From Tubulanus polymorphus (Eukaryota; Nemertea; Palaeonemertea; Tubulaniformes; Tubulanidae), in contig NC_134032.1 of assembly GCF_964204645.1 (NCBI RefSeq), forward strand, positions 15,368,275-15,432,274: 64,000 nt of DNA, in the 5' to 3' direction. Shown here piece by piece: positions 1 to 13,130 of the stretch. Position 1 is the first letter of the stretch. Each line of letters starts with the position of its first letter. A program made the position numbers and the translations under genes. A model generated the notes under the pieces. It did not search any database. It saw only the letters and a list, made by a program, of their open reading frames with translations, and had not been told where the DNA came from.

Positions 1-3000
1 ATTGTGGAACTGGGCCTGAATTTTGTTGCATATGACAATTATGCTGTATTTCAAAATCAATATTTTTACCTGGATATCGACTCCGAGGAAAAATTCATCA
101 TTTTAGAATAAAAGTGATATTTGTACTATTCTAAAATTTCAAATAATTTCTTAAAATGGGACCTATAGTCAATTTATCAAAATTGCTCGTCGTTGTGAAA
201 ACAATTTCAATTCTGGAAGAAGCAAATCTCAAAACGAATATAAATAGATCAGAGAATGATACAATATATATCACGATAAAGTCGGTCCGATGTAATCCTC
301 ACTTCCCAGACACCTCTGAACCTTCAACTTTTTCAATTATTTCAATGTCGATGATGAATAATGTTGCAAGCGTTTCTTCTATCATTTACAGGGTTAGTTC
401 TAGCGATCGACGCCAGGTGGCAGAAACAGCGTGTATTTATGGCCGAACCGGTGCCGAACAAACATGAGTGTCAATGAGAAGGTAAGGGACGTTCGCGTCG
501 GCAACGACTCATACGCTTGATCGGCGCGCGATCGCGTCGGCAATCCCGTTGCGGACGCGAGAGTACCGATTTATACGCTTGATCGGTACAACGACGTCGG
601 CAACGTCGCGTATTAACCGCATTGCGGACGCGATCGTACCTATAATGGCCTATAATGAAGTACTGGCTTGAAATTAATTTAAAAAAAAAGGTTTTTGATG
701 ATGTTTTGATGATGTTGAAACACAAGACGAATAATCAGCCCCTGTACGACCCTCATAGTAAACACACCGCACGGTTCGGCGAAATATTGTGACTGGTTTT
801 TTTTTCTGGAGGGGCAGTTACCAAAATATCGCGACTGGTTGTAAGCGTGGGACGTTGTAGTTGGCGTATTGAGACACAAATATTGAGAGATTGGGAGACT
901 GAGAGAGTGGGTGGTGGTTAAGAGATTGGGAGATTGAGAGAATGGGTGGTGGGTAAATTCGGTAAAAACATAGGCTATTCACACCAGACTATTAGTACAC
1001 GACAGTTATTCTGTGGCATTGTTAAATCCATCTGCTTCGTTAAGGTCCAAGTATCATCATATATACTCCACAATCGATATCTATATGTAATATTAACGTT
1101 ATTATTAGTGCCAGTACCTTCTAAAATAATCTATATACGACGTTACGTCATAGCCACGACGGCAACTTCCAGAGCGTCGCTAGAGCAGTATATCCTGGAG
1201 CAGACGATATGTCATATTCTAGTGATAACCTTTTATATATAGCGCGTAACAACGACAACGGTAACTAACCTCTACATGAGAATTATCGATAGTTTCGAGT
1301 ATCTCTCGTAGCTTGCAAAAACGTCGTATCGTTTTCTGGTTTCTTATTTAAAAACACATGCTCCAGTAAACGACACGACATTGATTGGACGGACTCCGCG
1401 ATGAGGTAGGTTTATGGGGTCTAATGTTTCTAAGGTTAAGAATGCTATAATGAGAATTAGGTTGTCATATGATTTCGGTTAGAATGAAGTGGGCAGGAGT
1501 TGTTACCGGTGGTTACCAATTCCGCGGGTGGAATTTTACCCGGAAGGTTTTCAAAAAGAGCTCTTGTATTTATATTTCTGTTTGCAAGATAAAATTCTGT
1601 ATATAATTAGGTTTGTCGTGTCTTTTTGTAGGGTAGATTTGCTCCGGGGTAGATTTACGCGTAGCACTGTCTATTGTAATATCCTCGAGAGAGAGAACAT
1701 TATTATGTTATATTTCTACATGTGAACGGTACAAATTGAAAACAATTCAGGCAGAAGACAATGTTCGCTGCTCTGCTCTGTCCTCCCGGGCACAGCAGGT
1801 GTTCATCGCAATAACATAGATGTAGCTATAATATGACGGTTAGATTATCCATTTTGAATTCTTGTTACTAATTTGACGCTTAGATTGTTCAGTTTGAATT
1901 CGTGTTGCTAATGACGGAGTCAAAACGAAGATCATGGACTCTCAGAACTACAAGCAGTCAAAAAGAGTTAGACGCCATATAGCGGCCATCTTGGATTCTT
2001 TATGCAAATTAGGACCAAAAGAGGGCGACACCGGCGTGTGATGTCCACATCTTAAATGAATGATGTGGACGGTAACTATTTGCGTACAAAAGGGGATGTC
2101 TGAACTCAATCTCGCAGCTTTTGGCCATTTTTCAAACTAGGCAAGCCAACTAATATAACGCATTAGATTGCGGACCACCTTCTCCTCTCTGCCCTTGAGG
2201 TAAAATCGATAAGAAATACTCGATACCACCGCGCGGTTAAGCCGCACAGACGATAGGTTTTCCAATTTCGAAAAGCAGGTGGTATTATTTTCTCTAGTCG
2301 CCGAAGATGAGACAAAAATTGCTGCCGATCGCCCACACACGATCGCGGGCGGTGACGATCTACCTCGGCAGACGATCTAACTGCCGAGTTGGGTAATCAA
2401 TACTCGTACCCCCTGCAGGCGGGGCACTATTTATATAATCGTTTATTTTTCTGAAAACTAAGCATCCTTTAACGGATACTGTATACATATAATATATAAA
2501 CAAAAAATTAATGATATATCAACAAGTAATATTTAAAAAAAAATTAATGATATATCAACAAGTAATATTTTTTTAACAAATAATATATTAACAAATAAAA
2601 CCTTCTGTTTCGGCACCGCGGGATTCAGGCGATCTTCAAAGCCGTCTCGCTTTCTGTCTTGGATGGTCAATATTGTATATAAAGCGATTCGGGTTAAAGC
2701 GATTCGTGTCCTCGGCGCAGACGGCTGAGACTCGGCGAGGCGGCGATTCTTTATTCGTTTGTTATTATTCCAGTTCGTCTGCTCTGTCTCATGTCGTATA
2801 TCGTGTGTCGCTAAATATTCTTGACATCTACTTGTCTTATTGGTCACTTTCATTAGCGACCACTTCTGGTTTATGTTCGAGAACAGACTGTAAATTTGCT
2901 CAGACTAGAAGTCGAGTAAATAGAGAAGCAATCTCCACTGCGACAACTAGCCAATATCGGTTAGATTGACCAGTTTGCTGTTACTAATATGAAAGTTATA

Positions 3001-3070
3001 TTGTCTGAATTCCTGTTGCTAGCAGGACGGTTAGATTGTCCAGTTTGAATTCATGTTACTAATAGGGCTT
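1..3070. other. Gene-poor leading region with minisatellite pieces
   Basis: I see no supportable gene here. Short open frames lack domains, codon structure or convincing splice partners. The first 25 bases resemble the dispersed unit built around CTGTGGAACTGG that recurs near 52.5, 55.6 and 63.2 kb. Copies of a 40-bp unit (core TTAGATTGTCCAGTTTGAAT) lie at about 1,840-1,915 and 2,955-3,066. The stretch 475-640 is unusually CpG-rich, with repeated GCGTCGGCAA-like words. Confidence 0.5.
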
Positions 3071-3422
3071 TTAATGTCTATTTCAACATGACTTGAGAGC
3101 ACATCAGGCGGCCAACTGCTCAGACAGTTTTGGTGATACATACCTGTTAGAAGTCTTGAAGTTAACCTAAAACATAGATCTTTAATCCTTCTTCACTTTA
3201 TTGAAGGATATCCAAAAGTGTCTGCATTGAAAGGGGCTCACGAGAGAAAAGAGACTCCATGATTTGAAAGTTTAACAATATGTCTCCATGCCTACCAACT
3301 GAAGTTTGGTGCGTAGGCATGGAAACATATTGTCAAACTTTCAAATCATGGAGTCAATTTTCTCTTTTTGACACCTTTCAGTGAAGGTATGCTTTCAAGT
3401 AAGGTTGAAATAGACATAAGAT
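3071..3422. mobile_element. Foldback (MITE-like) element
   Basis: The ends are inverted copies of each other: TGTCTATTTCAAC near 3,074 and GTTGAAATAGACA near 3,405-3,417. The centre folds on itself almost perfectly, with a left arm from about 3,257 (CTCCATGATTTGAAAGTTT) and a right arm ending near 3,355. No coding capacity is seen. It sits inside the 40-bp minisatellite, whose units flank it on both sides, so it probably inserted into that array. A non-autonomous DNA transposon is the likely class; target duplications were not resolved. Confidence 0.6.
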
Positions 3423-3560
3423 TGTCCAGTTTGAATTCCTGTCACCAATAGGACAGTTAGATTGTCCAGTTTGAATTCCTGTCACCAATAGGACAGTTAG
3501 ATTGTCCAGAGTTTGAGTTACTGTCACTAATAGAACGTCTGGTTTACGTCCAGTGTTTGA
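3420..3560. repeat. 40-bp minisatellite
   Basis: About three units, beginning GATTGTCCAGTTTGAATTCC and ending near AGGACAGTTA, repeat with a 40-bp period. Further units of the same family lie at about 1,840-1,915 and 2,955-3,066, on the other side of the foldback element. Confidence 0.7.
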
Positions 3561-3574
3561 ATTCCTGAAGATCG

Positions 3575-3704
3575 GGGGCCGGTTGCTCAAAAGTTGGTTA
3601 GATATAACCAGTGGATAGTTGATATGGTGACAATTGAAATTTCATTGTCACTATGGTATTTAACGGCCGGTTTTCTTTAACCAACTTTTGAGAAACTGGC
3701 CCCG
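3575..3704. mobile_element. Palindromic MITE, GGGGCCAGTTGCTCAAAAG family
   Basis: A 130-bp palindromic element starts GGGGCCGGTTGCTCAAAAG and ends with the inverse, CTTTTGAG..AACTGGCCCC. Inside are TTGGTTAGA, AACCAGTGGATAG and a central GTGACAATTG. The same structure recurs at 13.13, 18.2, 37.89, 48.8, 49.2, 52.7 and 54.2 kb, so it is a dispersed non-coding family. Confidence 0.75.
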
Positions 3705-4340
3705 GGTTTTCCCGTTTTTGATGTTGAACTTACATATATTTATCTACTGGTAACTTAACTCCAGAAACAGCGATGACGGCTGCCGCACTGGATCAAAGCA
3801 TAACGCGGTATGTGTACGGCCGTTAACTGTCGCTCAAATTCAAACAATTTCATAATCAACTGACAGCTTTGTGAAATAATTCACTATGGTAACATCTGCG
3901 CTATTCAGAAAGACTGTCGTTATCTATTGAATAATGTATGAAAAGCCATCAGAGAAAGTCTGTGAAATTCTTGCAAAAATTTGCCCGTAAAAAGGTTCAA
4001 CGAATATACATATAACGCACGGCCTTAGTCGTCAACTAATTCTACCTATATTACGCGTTAATTGGTTAATTAAGTATAATACAACCTACAGGTCCTAATT
4101 ACCTGCGTATCGACGATTTCGAGCTTGTCCTGAATTATCTATGGAAAAATTTGGAGGACATTTTTGCCCAGGGTTGGTGTTTGACATTCTAAAGGAGACG
4201 CTTACAAACCTGGGGTAATTGTCATAGTACATATTATATAAAATGTCAATGGTTTTCGAAATTACTATGATGACCTGCAACTGACATGCTCCGCGGGTGC
4301 ACTAAACTTGGTAATAAAAATTAACTGAATCAAATTTTTA
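3705..4340. other. No feature seen
   Basis: This is AT-rich sequence between a MITE and the pyrimidine-rich tract. I see no gene, RNA or clear repeat. Confidence 0.4.
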
Positions 4341-4379
4341 TTTTTCATCCGATATCGATATGAATATTGTTGCTAGGCC

Positions 4380-5140
4380 TATATATCCCTCTCCCTGCCT
4401 CCCCTCACTCCTCTCTCTCCCTCTCCTAAACTTTCTCTCCCTCTCCCTTCTTCTTACCTTCTCTCCCTCCCTCCCTCCCTCCCTCTCCCTCTCTCCTCTC
4501 TCCCTCCCTCCCTCTCTCCCTCCCTCCCTCTGTCCCTCCCTCTCCCTCTCTCCCTCTCTCCCTCCCTCCCTCTCTCCCTCTGTCCCTCCACTCTCTCCCT
4601 CCCTCCCTCCCTCTCCCTCTCTCTCCCTCTCTCCTCTCTCCCTCTCTCCCTCCCTCCCTCTCTCCCTCTCTCCCTCTCTCCCTCCCTCCCTCTCTCCCTC
4701 TGTCCCTCCACTCTCTCCCTCCCTCCCTCCCTCCCTCCCTCTGTCCCTCTCTCCCTCCCTCCCTCCCTCTCTCCCTCTGTCCCTCTCTCCCTCCCTCCCT
4801 CTGTCCCTCCCTCTCCCTCTCTCCCTCTCTCCCTCCCTCCCTCTCTCCCTCTGTCCCTCCACTCTCTCTCTCCCTCCCTCCCTCCCTCCCTCTCCCTCTC
4901 TCCCTCTCTCCCTCTCTCCCTCTCTCCCTCTGTCCCTCCACTCTCTCCCTCCCTCCCTCTGTCCCTCTCACAATATTTACAAAGTTTCATCCTCTTCTTC
5001 CCTCTCTGCACCCTTCTCTCCTCTCCCTCCCTCCCACTGTTCCCTCCCCTCTCCCCTCCCTCCCCACTCTCTCCCCTCCCACACTTCCCTCCCCCTCCTC
5101 CCCTCCCTCCCACGCTTCTCTCCCCTCTCACAGATTCCAT
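4380..5140. repeat. Pyrimidine-rich (CCCT/CT)n tract
   Basis: About 760 bp is almost wholly C and T on the plus strand, built from CCCT, CTCT and interspersed TGTCCCT words. It contains larger duplicated blocks, such as the CTCTGTCCCTCCACTCTCTC segment recurring near 4,578, 4,698, 4,848 and 4,928. It opens long repetitive frames on both strands (Ser/Pro/Leu-rich one way, Arg/Glu/Gly-rich the other), which are not genes. Confidence 0.9.
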
Positions 5141-5169
5141 CAACATTTTCTTTTTTGTCTGTTTGAAAA

Positions 5170-5630
5170 GTAATTACGCGTCTTTTTCTTATGCGGCGGG
5201 GATAAAACGGAAATTCGCCGCTGAAACGGCGATGGATTTTCAGGAGACAATTCATCCTAAAACAGACTGAAATCCCTCGCATCTTTACAGCAGCTGCGAA
5301 TTCCCTCTAATTCGACCGGCAATCTATTCCAGAGCAGAACGGATTTGTTTAATCGTTTTCAAATCTAGCATCTATTGAAGTGCAGGCTTTAGAAACTGGA
5401 ACTTCAAAAAATCGAATGAAGTAGGAATAAAAATTGTTTTCAAAAATTCTGACAGCGTTTAGATTGGGTATTGCTTATTTACAAAAGTATTCATGATCCG
5501 TGGACAATTTGGGCTGCCGTGCACTGGCCCTGATTAACATAACCTCAAAATAAATCGGATTGCCCGCTTCACATTTTACTGTTGATTGTTGATATTTTCA
5601 AAAACGAAAAATATCCACCGCCGTGGGCTG
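5170..5630. other. No feature seen
   Basis: Unique-looking AT-rich sequence between the pyrimidine tract and the tRNA-Met gene, with no supportable gene. Confidence 0.4.
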
Positions 5631-5633
5631 AAT

Positions 5634-5707
5634 TGCCCCGTGTGAGGCTCGAACTCACGACCTTCAGATTATGAGACTGACGCGCTAACCAACTGCGCCA
5701 ACGAGGC
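5634..5707 (-). tRNA. tRNA-Met (CAU), elongator type
   Basis: The minus strand folds into a full cloverleaf of 74 nt including discriminator A. The acceptor is GCCTCGT paired with ACGGGGC. The D arm contains GCGCAGTTGGTTAGCGC, the anticodon loop is CTCATAA with anticodon CAT, and the T arm has GTTCGAGCC. The sequence is close to the conserved animal elongator tRNA-Met. The A box and B box are intact, so it is probably functional. No CCA is encoded, as expected in a eukaryote. Confidence 0.93.
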
Positions 5708-5927
5708 GGCTGATCGATTGCTAGGCCCTGTCGTTGTGACCGCTATGCGGGACAACAATGCACGCGGACTGTCGCGACGGCGTGCGACAGGAAATGATTG
5801 ACCTCACAAGAACAGGTCAGACATTAACTGAACGCTTTAAACCGGCGACGCTTAGGAGTGAAAGTTTGCCCATGGTCAAGACGTCGGCAAACCTATAGAA
5901 AACGGCAAAACCCGAAAATATTCTTGT

Positions 5928-6003
5928 TGCTATGATACGATATTGTTGAACAAAAATCCAACTATCCCTCTTCTGAACAATATATCGTATCATAGCAACA
6001 AGG
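5928..6003. repeat. Inverted repeat
   Basis: Arms CTTGTTGCTATGATACGATA (about 5,929) and its near inverse ending GTATCATAGCAACAAG (about 6,002) are separated by roughly 20 bp. It could form a stem of about 28 bp and may be a small foldback relic. Confidence 0.6.
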
Positions 6004-6009
6004 TCCAAA

Positions 6010-7215
6010 TCAGTAATATTATATTGGACTGAATATTTGTTCATTAAAAACGAACTTCCGTCTATCAGAATGACTCAGCAGTTCGCAGTTACTATCATTA
6101 TTAGAGTGATTACGATTTGGGGGTCGGTTGAGTTATTATTATCAGAATGATTACGGTAATCCTCGATTCTCTCTTTGTACAACGTTGTATTTGTGCATCG
6201 GTATTTTTCCAAGGGAGAGAAGAGAGAGAAGGGCGATGACTCAGGGGAAAATATAAGTTTGATCCGTCTGCTGTTCGGGTCCCCGGATTCGTCCTCGGGT
6301 GTCGTCTGCTCGCGATCTGGTGACTCATTCTCCGGCGTAAAGTTACAGTCATCGCGCGCTCTCGCATTAATTGTATCCGCATCACTGGCGGATTAATCGC
6401 AACTGACATTTTACCGCCGGATTGATCGTCATCCGACTTGGCGCTAATTTCTGTAGAAAAACTAAATTACTTTCGGTCATCGTTTATTGTGTTACCCGTC
6501 GGGGGTTCTAGTAAACTAGGGAACCGGGAAATCTGAAACTGAATGAACGGCGCGCGGGTTGGCGGCAAAACTGACATACGCCTGAAATTGGATTTTAAAA
6601 ATTATGATTATATGATATTTCGTTCTATTATAGATTTTGGGTTCGAATCCCAGAATTCACACTTCAGAATCGATACATTTTAGAACGGATACATGTCCGT
6701 GACGGCATATAATACCCGTTGCAGTTGACGTCCTATAGCTTGAGAATGACCGGCATATTCTTGCGTATGAACAAAATGGCGCAATCAGACAAAGGTATCG
6801 CGTAGAAGCGACCAAACGTAAAAATCACAAGATATAACTTTTGGACTTTTCTCGCTCCCGTCCAGATAGAAGTTGTCGAACAAATCTGAAATCTGAGTTG
6901 AGACCAGTCTAACACCGACTTACTGTAGTTATAGGTAATCTAACAGCTTAGTGACTACAGTCTCAATTTGGAGTCAACTTTTGGAATCATGCCTGCCCAT
7001 GGGGCCGGTTCCATGGTTTTTAGGCGAGTCTACGATCGTTCTTAGTGTATAGCATAATCTCGAACAAAACGCCCACTCTTCGCTGAAAGACCACTTTTGT
7101 TAATGGTCACGATTGCGCTTATACTGGCCGTTGGGTATCAAAGTTACCCTACAGGGATAAACCCGATTATCATCTTGCTACAGAATCGATGAAACTTGGT
7201 CCAGATCCGTTTTGA
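6010..7215. other. No gene seen; isolated B-box word
   Basis: I find no supportable gene. At about 6,641 the word GGGTTCGAATCCCA resembles a tRNA T-arm (RNA polymerase III B box), but no cloverleaf surrounds it. It may be a worn SINE fragment. Confidence 0.4.
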
Positions 7216-7216
7216 G

Positions 7217-7219
<3 letters not shown>

Positions 7220-7291
<72 letters not shown>
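7220..7291. repeat. (AGC)n trinucleotide repeat
   Basis: An uninterrupted run of about 24 AGC/GCA units, with no gene context. Confidence 0.95.
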
Positions 7292-7293
<2 letters not shown>

Positions 7294-7794
7294 AACCCAT
7301 ATAGACTTACAAATGAATTTTTCATAGCTTGCACGAAATTGAATTAAGACACAAAATTAGCAATTCATAAGATGCACAATAACGGCTGGAACAAAATAGT
7401 AACGGGTGATGACGTCATTGTGCGTACAGCAGACGTTTGTTCAATGATTCACAATCATTTTACGGTTTGACACATACACAGTTACGTGCACGCGCCGTCA
7501 TCGTAACGATCACAAAATATATTCAATTTTAATCAATATTTTATGAAGTAGATTTTTTGATTAGGTTTAGAAGATCTATTCCTCGGTTTTATCACTGAAG
7601 TTTGTTTCGAGATATTTTTACCGGATTACGCAGATAACACTTCATTCAGAATCAGTTTGTTACACCACGTGATAGATATAAACACGTGTTCACATTCCCA
7701 TCATCATCACATCGCTCCTCCTCACTCCCTCTCCCTCTCTGGGCACCTCTTCATCTCCCTATCTCTACTTCTCTCCCTGTCCTCGTTTTCACTC

Positions 7795-7851
<57 letters not shown>

Positions 7852-8031
7852 AGTCCCTCTCTCTCTGTCCCTGTCCCTGTCCCTCTCTCTCTCTCTGTCC
7901 CTGTCCCTATCCCTGTCCCTGTCCCTGTCCCTCTCTCTCTCTCTGTCCCTGTCCCTATCCCTCTCTCTCTCTGTCCCTGTCCCTGTCCCTCTCTCTCTCT
8001 CTGTCCCTGTCCCTGTCCCTGTCCCTGTCCA
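7795..8031. repeat. (CCCTGT)n hexanucleotide and CT tract
   Basis: CCCTGT hexamers alternate with CTCTCT blocks. The flanking sequence continues as a C/T-rich stretch from about 7,720. Open frames across it are repeat translations and not genes. Confidence 0.92.
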
Positions 8032-8289
8032 TCACTGCTGCAACTTGTGGTGGGGGATGCTGCTGCTGCCGCTAATGCCGTGGTGGTGGTGGTGGTTGTT
8101 GTGAACTGATACACGACGACAATTACACATTCTTCAGACGACATACAACATGCAAACATCAATAAGATGCATTTATCTTCATCATCTTAGTTATCCTGAA
8201 GTGATGCTGAATACCGCTCTACGCATCCCGACTGACTCATATACTCGAGCGGTTATTGGCTGTTGCTCGTAGTGACGTAACATGTTCCG

Positions 8290-8452
8290 CTGCCGCCGAG
8301 CGCGTTTCGCTGCTGGTATTACCACTTGTTTCTCGCGTTTAGCAGTAACAGTTGGTTGGGTTGGATTTTACGGTTTACCTCTGGATGCGTGCTGTGTTGT
8401 GTATACGGATACTAATACAGACTCGTCGATATCTCTCTATCTCAGTATAAGG
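8290..8452 (+). other. Possible non-coding 5' exon with splice donor
   Basis: This stretch is less AT-rich than its surroundings and ends in a good donor, ATAAG|GTAAGCC, at about 8,452/8,453. It has no open frame of note. It could be a 5' UTR exon of an unseen gene. Without transcripts this is a weak call. Confidence 0.2.
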
Positions 8453-8639
8453 TAAGCCTAGTGAATCTCAGAGACACAGACGGCAGTTTATCGGCTAGAT
8501 TTATCATTGAACGAGTTTAAAGTATTGCTTCATCCGATGGAATTTAGTTCCACGATTCTATAAAAAAAATTTCGTAACCGAATTTTGCAATTCGTGATTA
8601 CTTCTCGTTTCAACACCAACGGGTCCAAATGGTTGTAGA

Positions 8640-9190
8640 ACCAAAACAAACCATGACTTTTCTTATAAGTTGTTAGATTGGTTATAGATCCAAATTGAAC
8701 TTAGACTGGTCTTAAGTTGTTAGATTGGTTATAGAACTAAAATGAGTTTAGACTAGTCTTAAGTTGTCAAATTGGTTATAGAACCAAAATGGGTTTAGAC
8801 TGGTCTTAAGTTGTTAGATTGGTTATAGAACTAAAATGAGCTTAGACTGGTCTTAAGTTGTTAGATTGGTTATAGAACTAAAATGAGCTTAGACTGGTCT
8901 TAAGTTGATAGATTGGTTATAGAACCAAATGAGCTTAGACTGGTCTTAAGTTTTTAGATCGGTTATAGAACTAAAATGAGCTTAGACTGGTCTTAAGTTG
9001 ATAGATTGGTTATAGAACCAAATGAGCTTAGACTGGTCTTAAGTTTTTAGATTGGTTATAGAACTAAAATGAGTTTAGACTGGTCTCAAGTTGTTAAATT
9101 GGTTATAGAACCAAAATCGGTTTAGACTGGTCTTAAGTTGTTAGATTGTTTATAGAACAGAAATGAGCTTTAGACTGATCTTAAGTTACA
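8640..9190. repeat. 47-bp satellite array
   Basis: About eleven to twelve units of a 47-bp monomer run in tandem; typical words are GTCTTAAGTTGTTAGATTGG, TTATAGAACC and ATGAGCTTAGACTG. Variants differ at a few positions (CCAAAATG versus CTAAAATG). The same family recurs at 10.9, 29.1, 51.2, 57.7 and 62.6 kb, sometimes inverted. Confidence 0.93.
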
Positions 9191-9365
9191 CACAGAAGGA
9201 GATTTGATGGACGCGTATTGTTGTGGTGTTAATAGCCCAGCTGGGCATGCGCGAGAACTTTCATATCGGATGGTTTTTTCTGGTAGAAATCGATTCAGAA
9301 GTCGATTTAACTCGACTGGAGTTTGTTAGACACGCGACATTGTGTGACTCGACAACGGATAGACA

Positions 9366-9560
<195 letters not shown>

Positions 9561-9599
9561 AGGGGGAGGAGACGGGTTTGACACGAAAGAAGTGAGAAA

Positions 9600-10905
9600 T
9601 AGGGGACAAGAGGGAATAGTTGGATAGTTGGATCGGATTGAAAGATATGGTTTTAGGAGTTTGATATTGAAAATCGAAGTACAGATTGAGTTTTGGTCGA
9701 ATTTACAGCGCTTTTTGTATAAATCGAAGTTCATATACTTGGAAATAGCGGTTAACAGAAGGCCCTGAACCATCCGTAGAGAGAGGAGGAGATGATATCG
9801 AAAGAGCACCCATCTATCTGATTCTATGATATATTACACACAGTGGTATAATCGATACGGCGGGTTGTGTTATTGATTTTTGTGACTCCTACAACAACAG
9901 ACTTCCGTTTGGTGACATGTGACATTTAACGGTTTTTTTATCGCAGAATTCGATCACCTACAACATGGGCCCTTGTTAGTGCTAGCGAGTCCGAAAAAAA
10001 TACGAAACACGAAGCAATCGCTCCCTCCTAGACTCCCTCCCTACCTACTTACCCCCTACCCCTCCCCACCATCTTTTCCCGCCACCCAACCTCCCTCTCG
10101 ACCTCCCTCTCGACCTTAATCCCTACCTAGCTCCCACCCTTCCTCCCTCACAGTTACACCCCGTCCCAGACATGGCGAAAATTGTCTAAAGCAAAATTGT
10201 TGGAAGCTTTATCATAGTTTGTTTGCCAAACAGTGCTGGGATTGTCATCTAAAATATGCAACAGGAAAATCCACAATCAGGAGAGGTTTTTTCATATAAA
10301 TCACGTATTCTATTTTCATACCATAACCAGTATGGCGTCGGCCACGTGATAAAAGCACATGACCGCTGCAATATCGATTTGAAACGATTTCATTATCTAC
10401 TTGTGTTACAACTGTTTATCGCAGATATTTGAAAGTAGCCGTCAACAGTTAAGACGGTTAAGTGCCAATCAATGTCCGACGTTTTAAGTGTTTTACTATC
10501 CTGTATCTGAGGTCTCTTTGTCAACTTTCGTTGAACCCTCGCGTGTCGGGGTAAGATTCTCGCGATCACGATGCTTTCGTTGATTACTATATATGCCATT
10601 GGTTGTAAAGATAAGACTGACAACAAGTAGACAACAGTCGGCTGATGTTTCAAAAATTCCCAAAGTTCGTGTCCATAATTGAGATTTGTTTTTGATACGA
10701 TATGAACTTTTAAATGTAACGGTTATCTAACGGTTATAGTTATACGTTCGGCGTCTTCCCAGGCGACCAGCAGTTTTCACAAAACCCGTCAGGTTTTTGG
10801 ATGTAAATCGATGTTGATGGCTTCATATTATGTGAACGAATGGTTGCCAATTGGGGTAAGTTCTGATTACCAAACGGATGGGCTCAGTGATTGGACTTAA
10901 GTCCA
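9600..10905. other. No gene seen
   Basis: AT-rich sequence with a C-rich stretch at about 10,020-10,170 (CCCTCC-type words). No supportable gene. Confidence 0.4.
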
Positions 10906-10909
10906 TCTT

Positions 10910-11175
10910 ACATTGCTAGATCGGCTTTAGAACTAGAAGTAGGCCGAGGACTTAGACTGGTATTAAGTTGTTAGATTGGCTATAGAACTAAAATGAGTTT
11001 AGACTGGTCTTAAGTTGTTAGATTGGCTATAGAACCACAATGAGTTTAGACTGGTCTTAAGTTGTTAGATTGGCTATAGAACCACAATGAGTTTAGACTG
11101 GTCTTAAGTTGTTAGATTGGCTATAGAACCAAAATGAGCTTAGACTGGTCTTAAGTTGTTACTGGTCTTACGTTG
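10910..11175. repeat. 47-bp satellite array
   Basis: About five units of the family seen at 8.64-9.19 kb. Here the unit reads GATTGGCTATAGAACC rather than GATTGGTTATAGAACC, so this array has its own diagnostic variant and probably spread locally. Confidence 0.9.
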
Positions 11176-11179
11176 AAAC

Positions 11180-13125
11180 CGCGTAGAGTAATATTGTGAT
11201 ATGACATCCATTTCTACGTGCGTTTCATGTTGAGTCAAATTTTTTCCAACAGTAGTTTGTGTGCAGAACTAGCTATTATTCCATAATGCGGAATTCAAGC
11301 TCTATAGTCATCGATAAGCAGTAAACCTGCTAACGCGGGGGCAGCAATAAAATATTGTTTACAATAATTACCTTTACACAGTTTAAACCACAATATAATA
11401 TCATTAAATGGTCCTCATGACTATTACGTATGACTGATGTGGAGCAATATAGCTTTTGTTTTTATACCACGGTCCCTGGAGTATTGTTGCGTGGGTCTAG
11501 TAAGAGAATCCAACAATAATTACGAAAAATAATGGTAAAATAAATGAATAAAAAAGAGAAAAATAATAACAAATATAGCTGCAAAGCAGCGATAACGGGT
11601 TTTCTGCACAGCTTTTCACCGTGCTATTAAAAGAGAAGGGAATTCGTTTTTGCTTCAATGGCTGTATTTAGGCTAGGAGGATGACATCTCAAATGTTATG
11701 TTTGGCTTATTGAACCTTTGTCTTGCCCACATAGCGTGAGATGGATATTGCAGATACCCTACATCGTGTTTTGTTTGTTGATACGGTCTAAGCTGCCCAC
11801 ATGACGGGCGAGTGGATATGACAGATTCCTTACAGTAGGTCGTCTGTTCATCTGAGCTGATGTAGGAAGTAGTTTCATGTATTAATCTGCAGTCGCATGA
11901 GAATGGAGTAACTCTACGTTTTGGCCACATGACCGGGGTGGATATGACAGATTCCTTAACAGTATATCGTCTGCACGAGTTCAGTTGATTTATGTATAGA
12001 CGTATTTATCAGCAGTCGATATCAGGTTACAACAACGAGCCGTCTGTCACTGTTAGTTACATAAATACACAGTTATATATTACCGGATAATCCTCTCATA
12101 CATTACTCACATTATAACTAAATCCTTATCTCATAACCAGACGATAGTCCTCTAATACCGAACCAGTACCAAATCAGGCCCCGATCCACAGAAAACCAGG
12201 GTCCGGAAGATAGGAAAAGGCATTGTTCAAATTAAAACAACCATTTCGCATAAGCGAGCATTATCGGGGTGCCTACCTCGGTTTCAGCAATCTGCAACGA
12301 CGTCACACGTGTTTTTCACAGAGACGCGTCATATTGGACGTCAGTTGGCCGTCACATTGTGATTAACTTCAGTCTGCGGTTTACACCGAAAATATAAATA
12401 TCAATGACGTCACACGAGGTGATTATAGGCGTCGTATTTATATTACAGGTCGAAGGCTGACTTCAGCGCACCTAGCGGATCCTCGATCGCCATAGTGGGT
12501 GTTTCATTCTGAAAAACGTGGAATGCTTAGTTAACACTAGCGCCACTTAGCCATAGTAACTGCTGTAATTTTTTCATTCAGCGCCGCCTAGCGAAATTTT
12601 TGAAATTTTTCAATCAACGCCGCCTAGCGGTTTTTCTGAAGTTTTGCATTCAGCGTCGCGCACGAAACTAATCCATTTTTTTCTATCCATTTCTGACCAG
12701 TTGTTACAACAAAACATATATTTCACGCTAAATCCAATCGAATAACGTATACGTTGAAACCTAAAACGCTGCGTAATAACGTTTGTCACCGAGCGTTAAC
12801 GTCAACGTCAACATTTTTTGTACAAGGAAACGTAATTATCGTTAAAAGCAGCGTACGAACGAACGAAAGAACGCTTACGTTACGTTTGTTACGTTACGTC
12901 CAACGCTGCTGTTAATTAATACGGCGGAAAAATACTAATAACATTATCGCGTATGAATAACGTTTTATCGGAATTAATAAATATCGATTTTTCTCCATCT
13001 ACGTCGCTTGTCTCGACGACTTTAATTCGGGTTCGTTTCTTTTCATCCGCTGCTCACTTTTTTTGCTGTAATTAATTTCTAGAACGTCGTTTTCAAAAGC
13101 TATTGTAATTGGAGGGAAAGTGACG
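11180..13125. other. Gene-poor; dispersed GCCGCCTAGCGG motifs
   Basis: I see no gene. Between about 12,460 and 12,660 the motif CGCC(G/A)CCTAGCGG recurs three to four times with variable spacers. It is one locus of a dispersed family also found near 28.3, 31.7-32.1, 35.3 and 46.7-47.0 kb. At about 11,575 the words AGCTGCAAAGCAGC and AACGGGTTTTCTGC match a second locus near 24,340. Confidence 0.5.
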
Positions 13126-13130
13126 ATCCT

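Noticed and set aside
4338-5282. Long open frames on both strands across the CCCT/CT tract
   Set aside because: They are translations of simple repeats in several frames at once, with no unique sequence or splice context.
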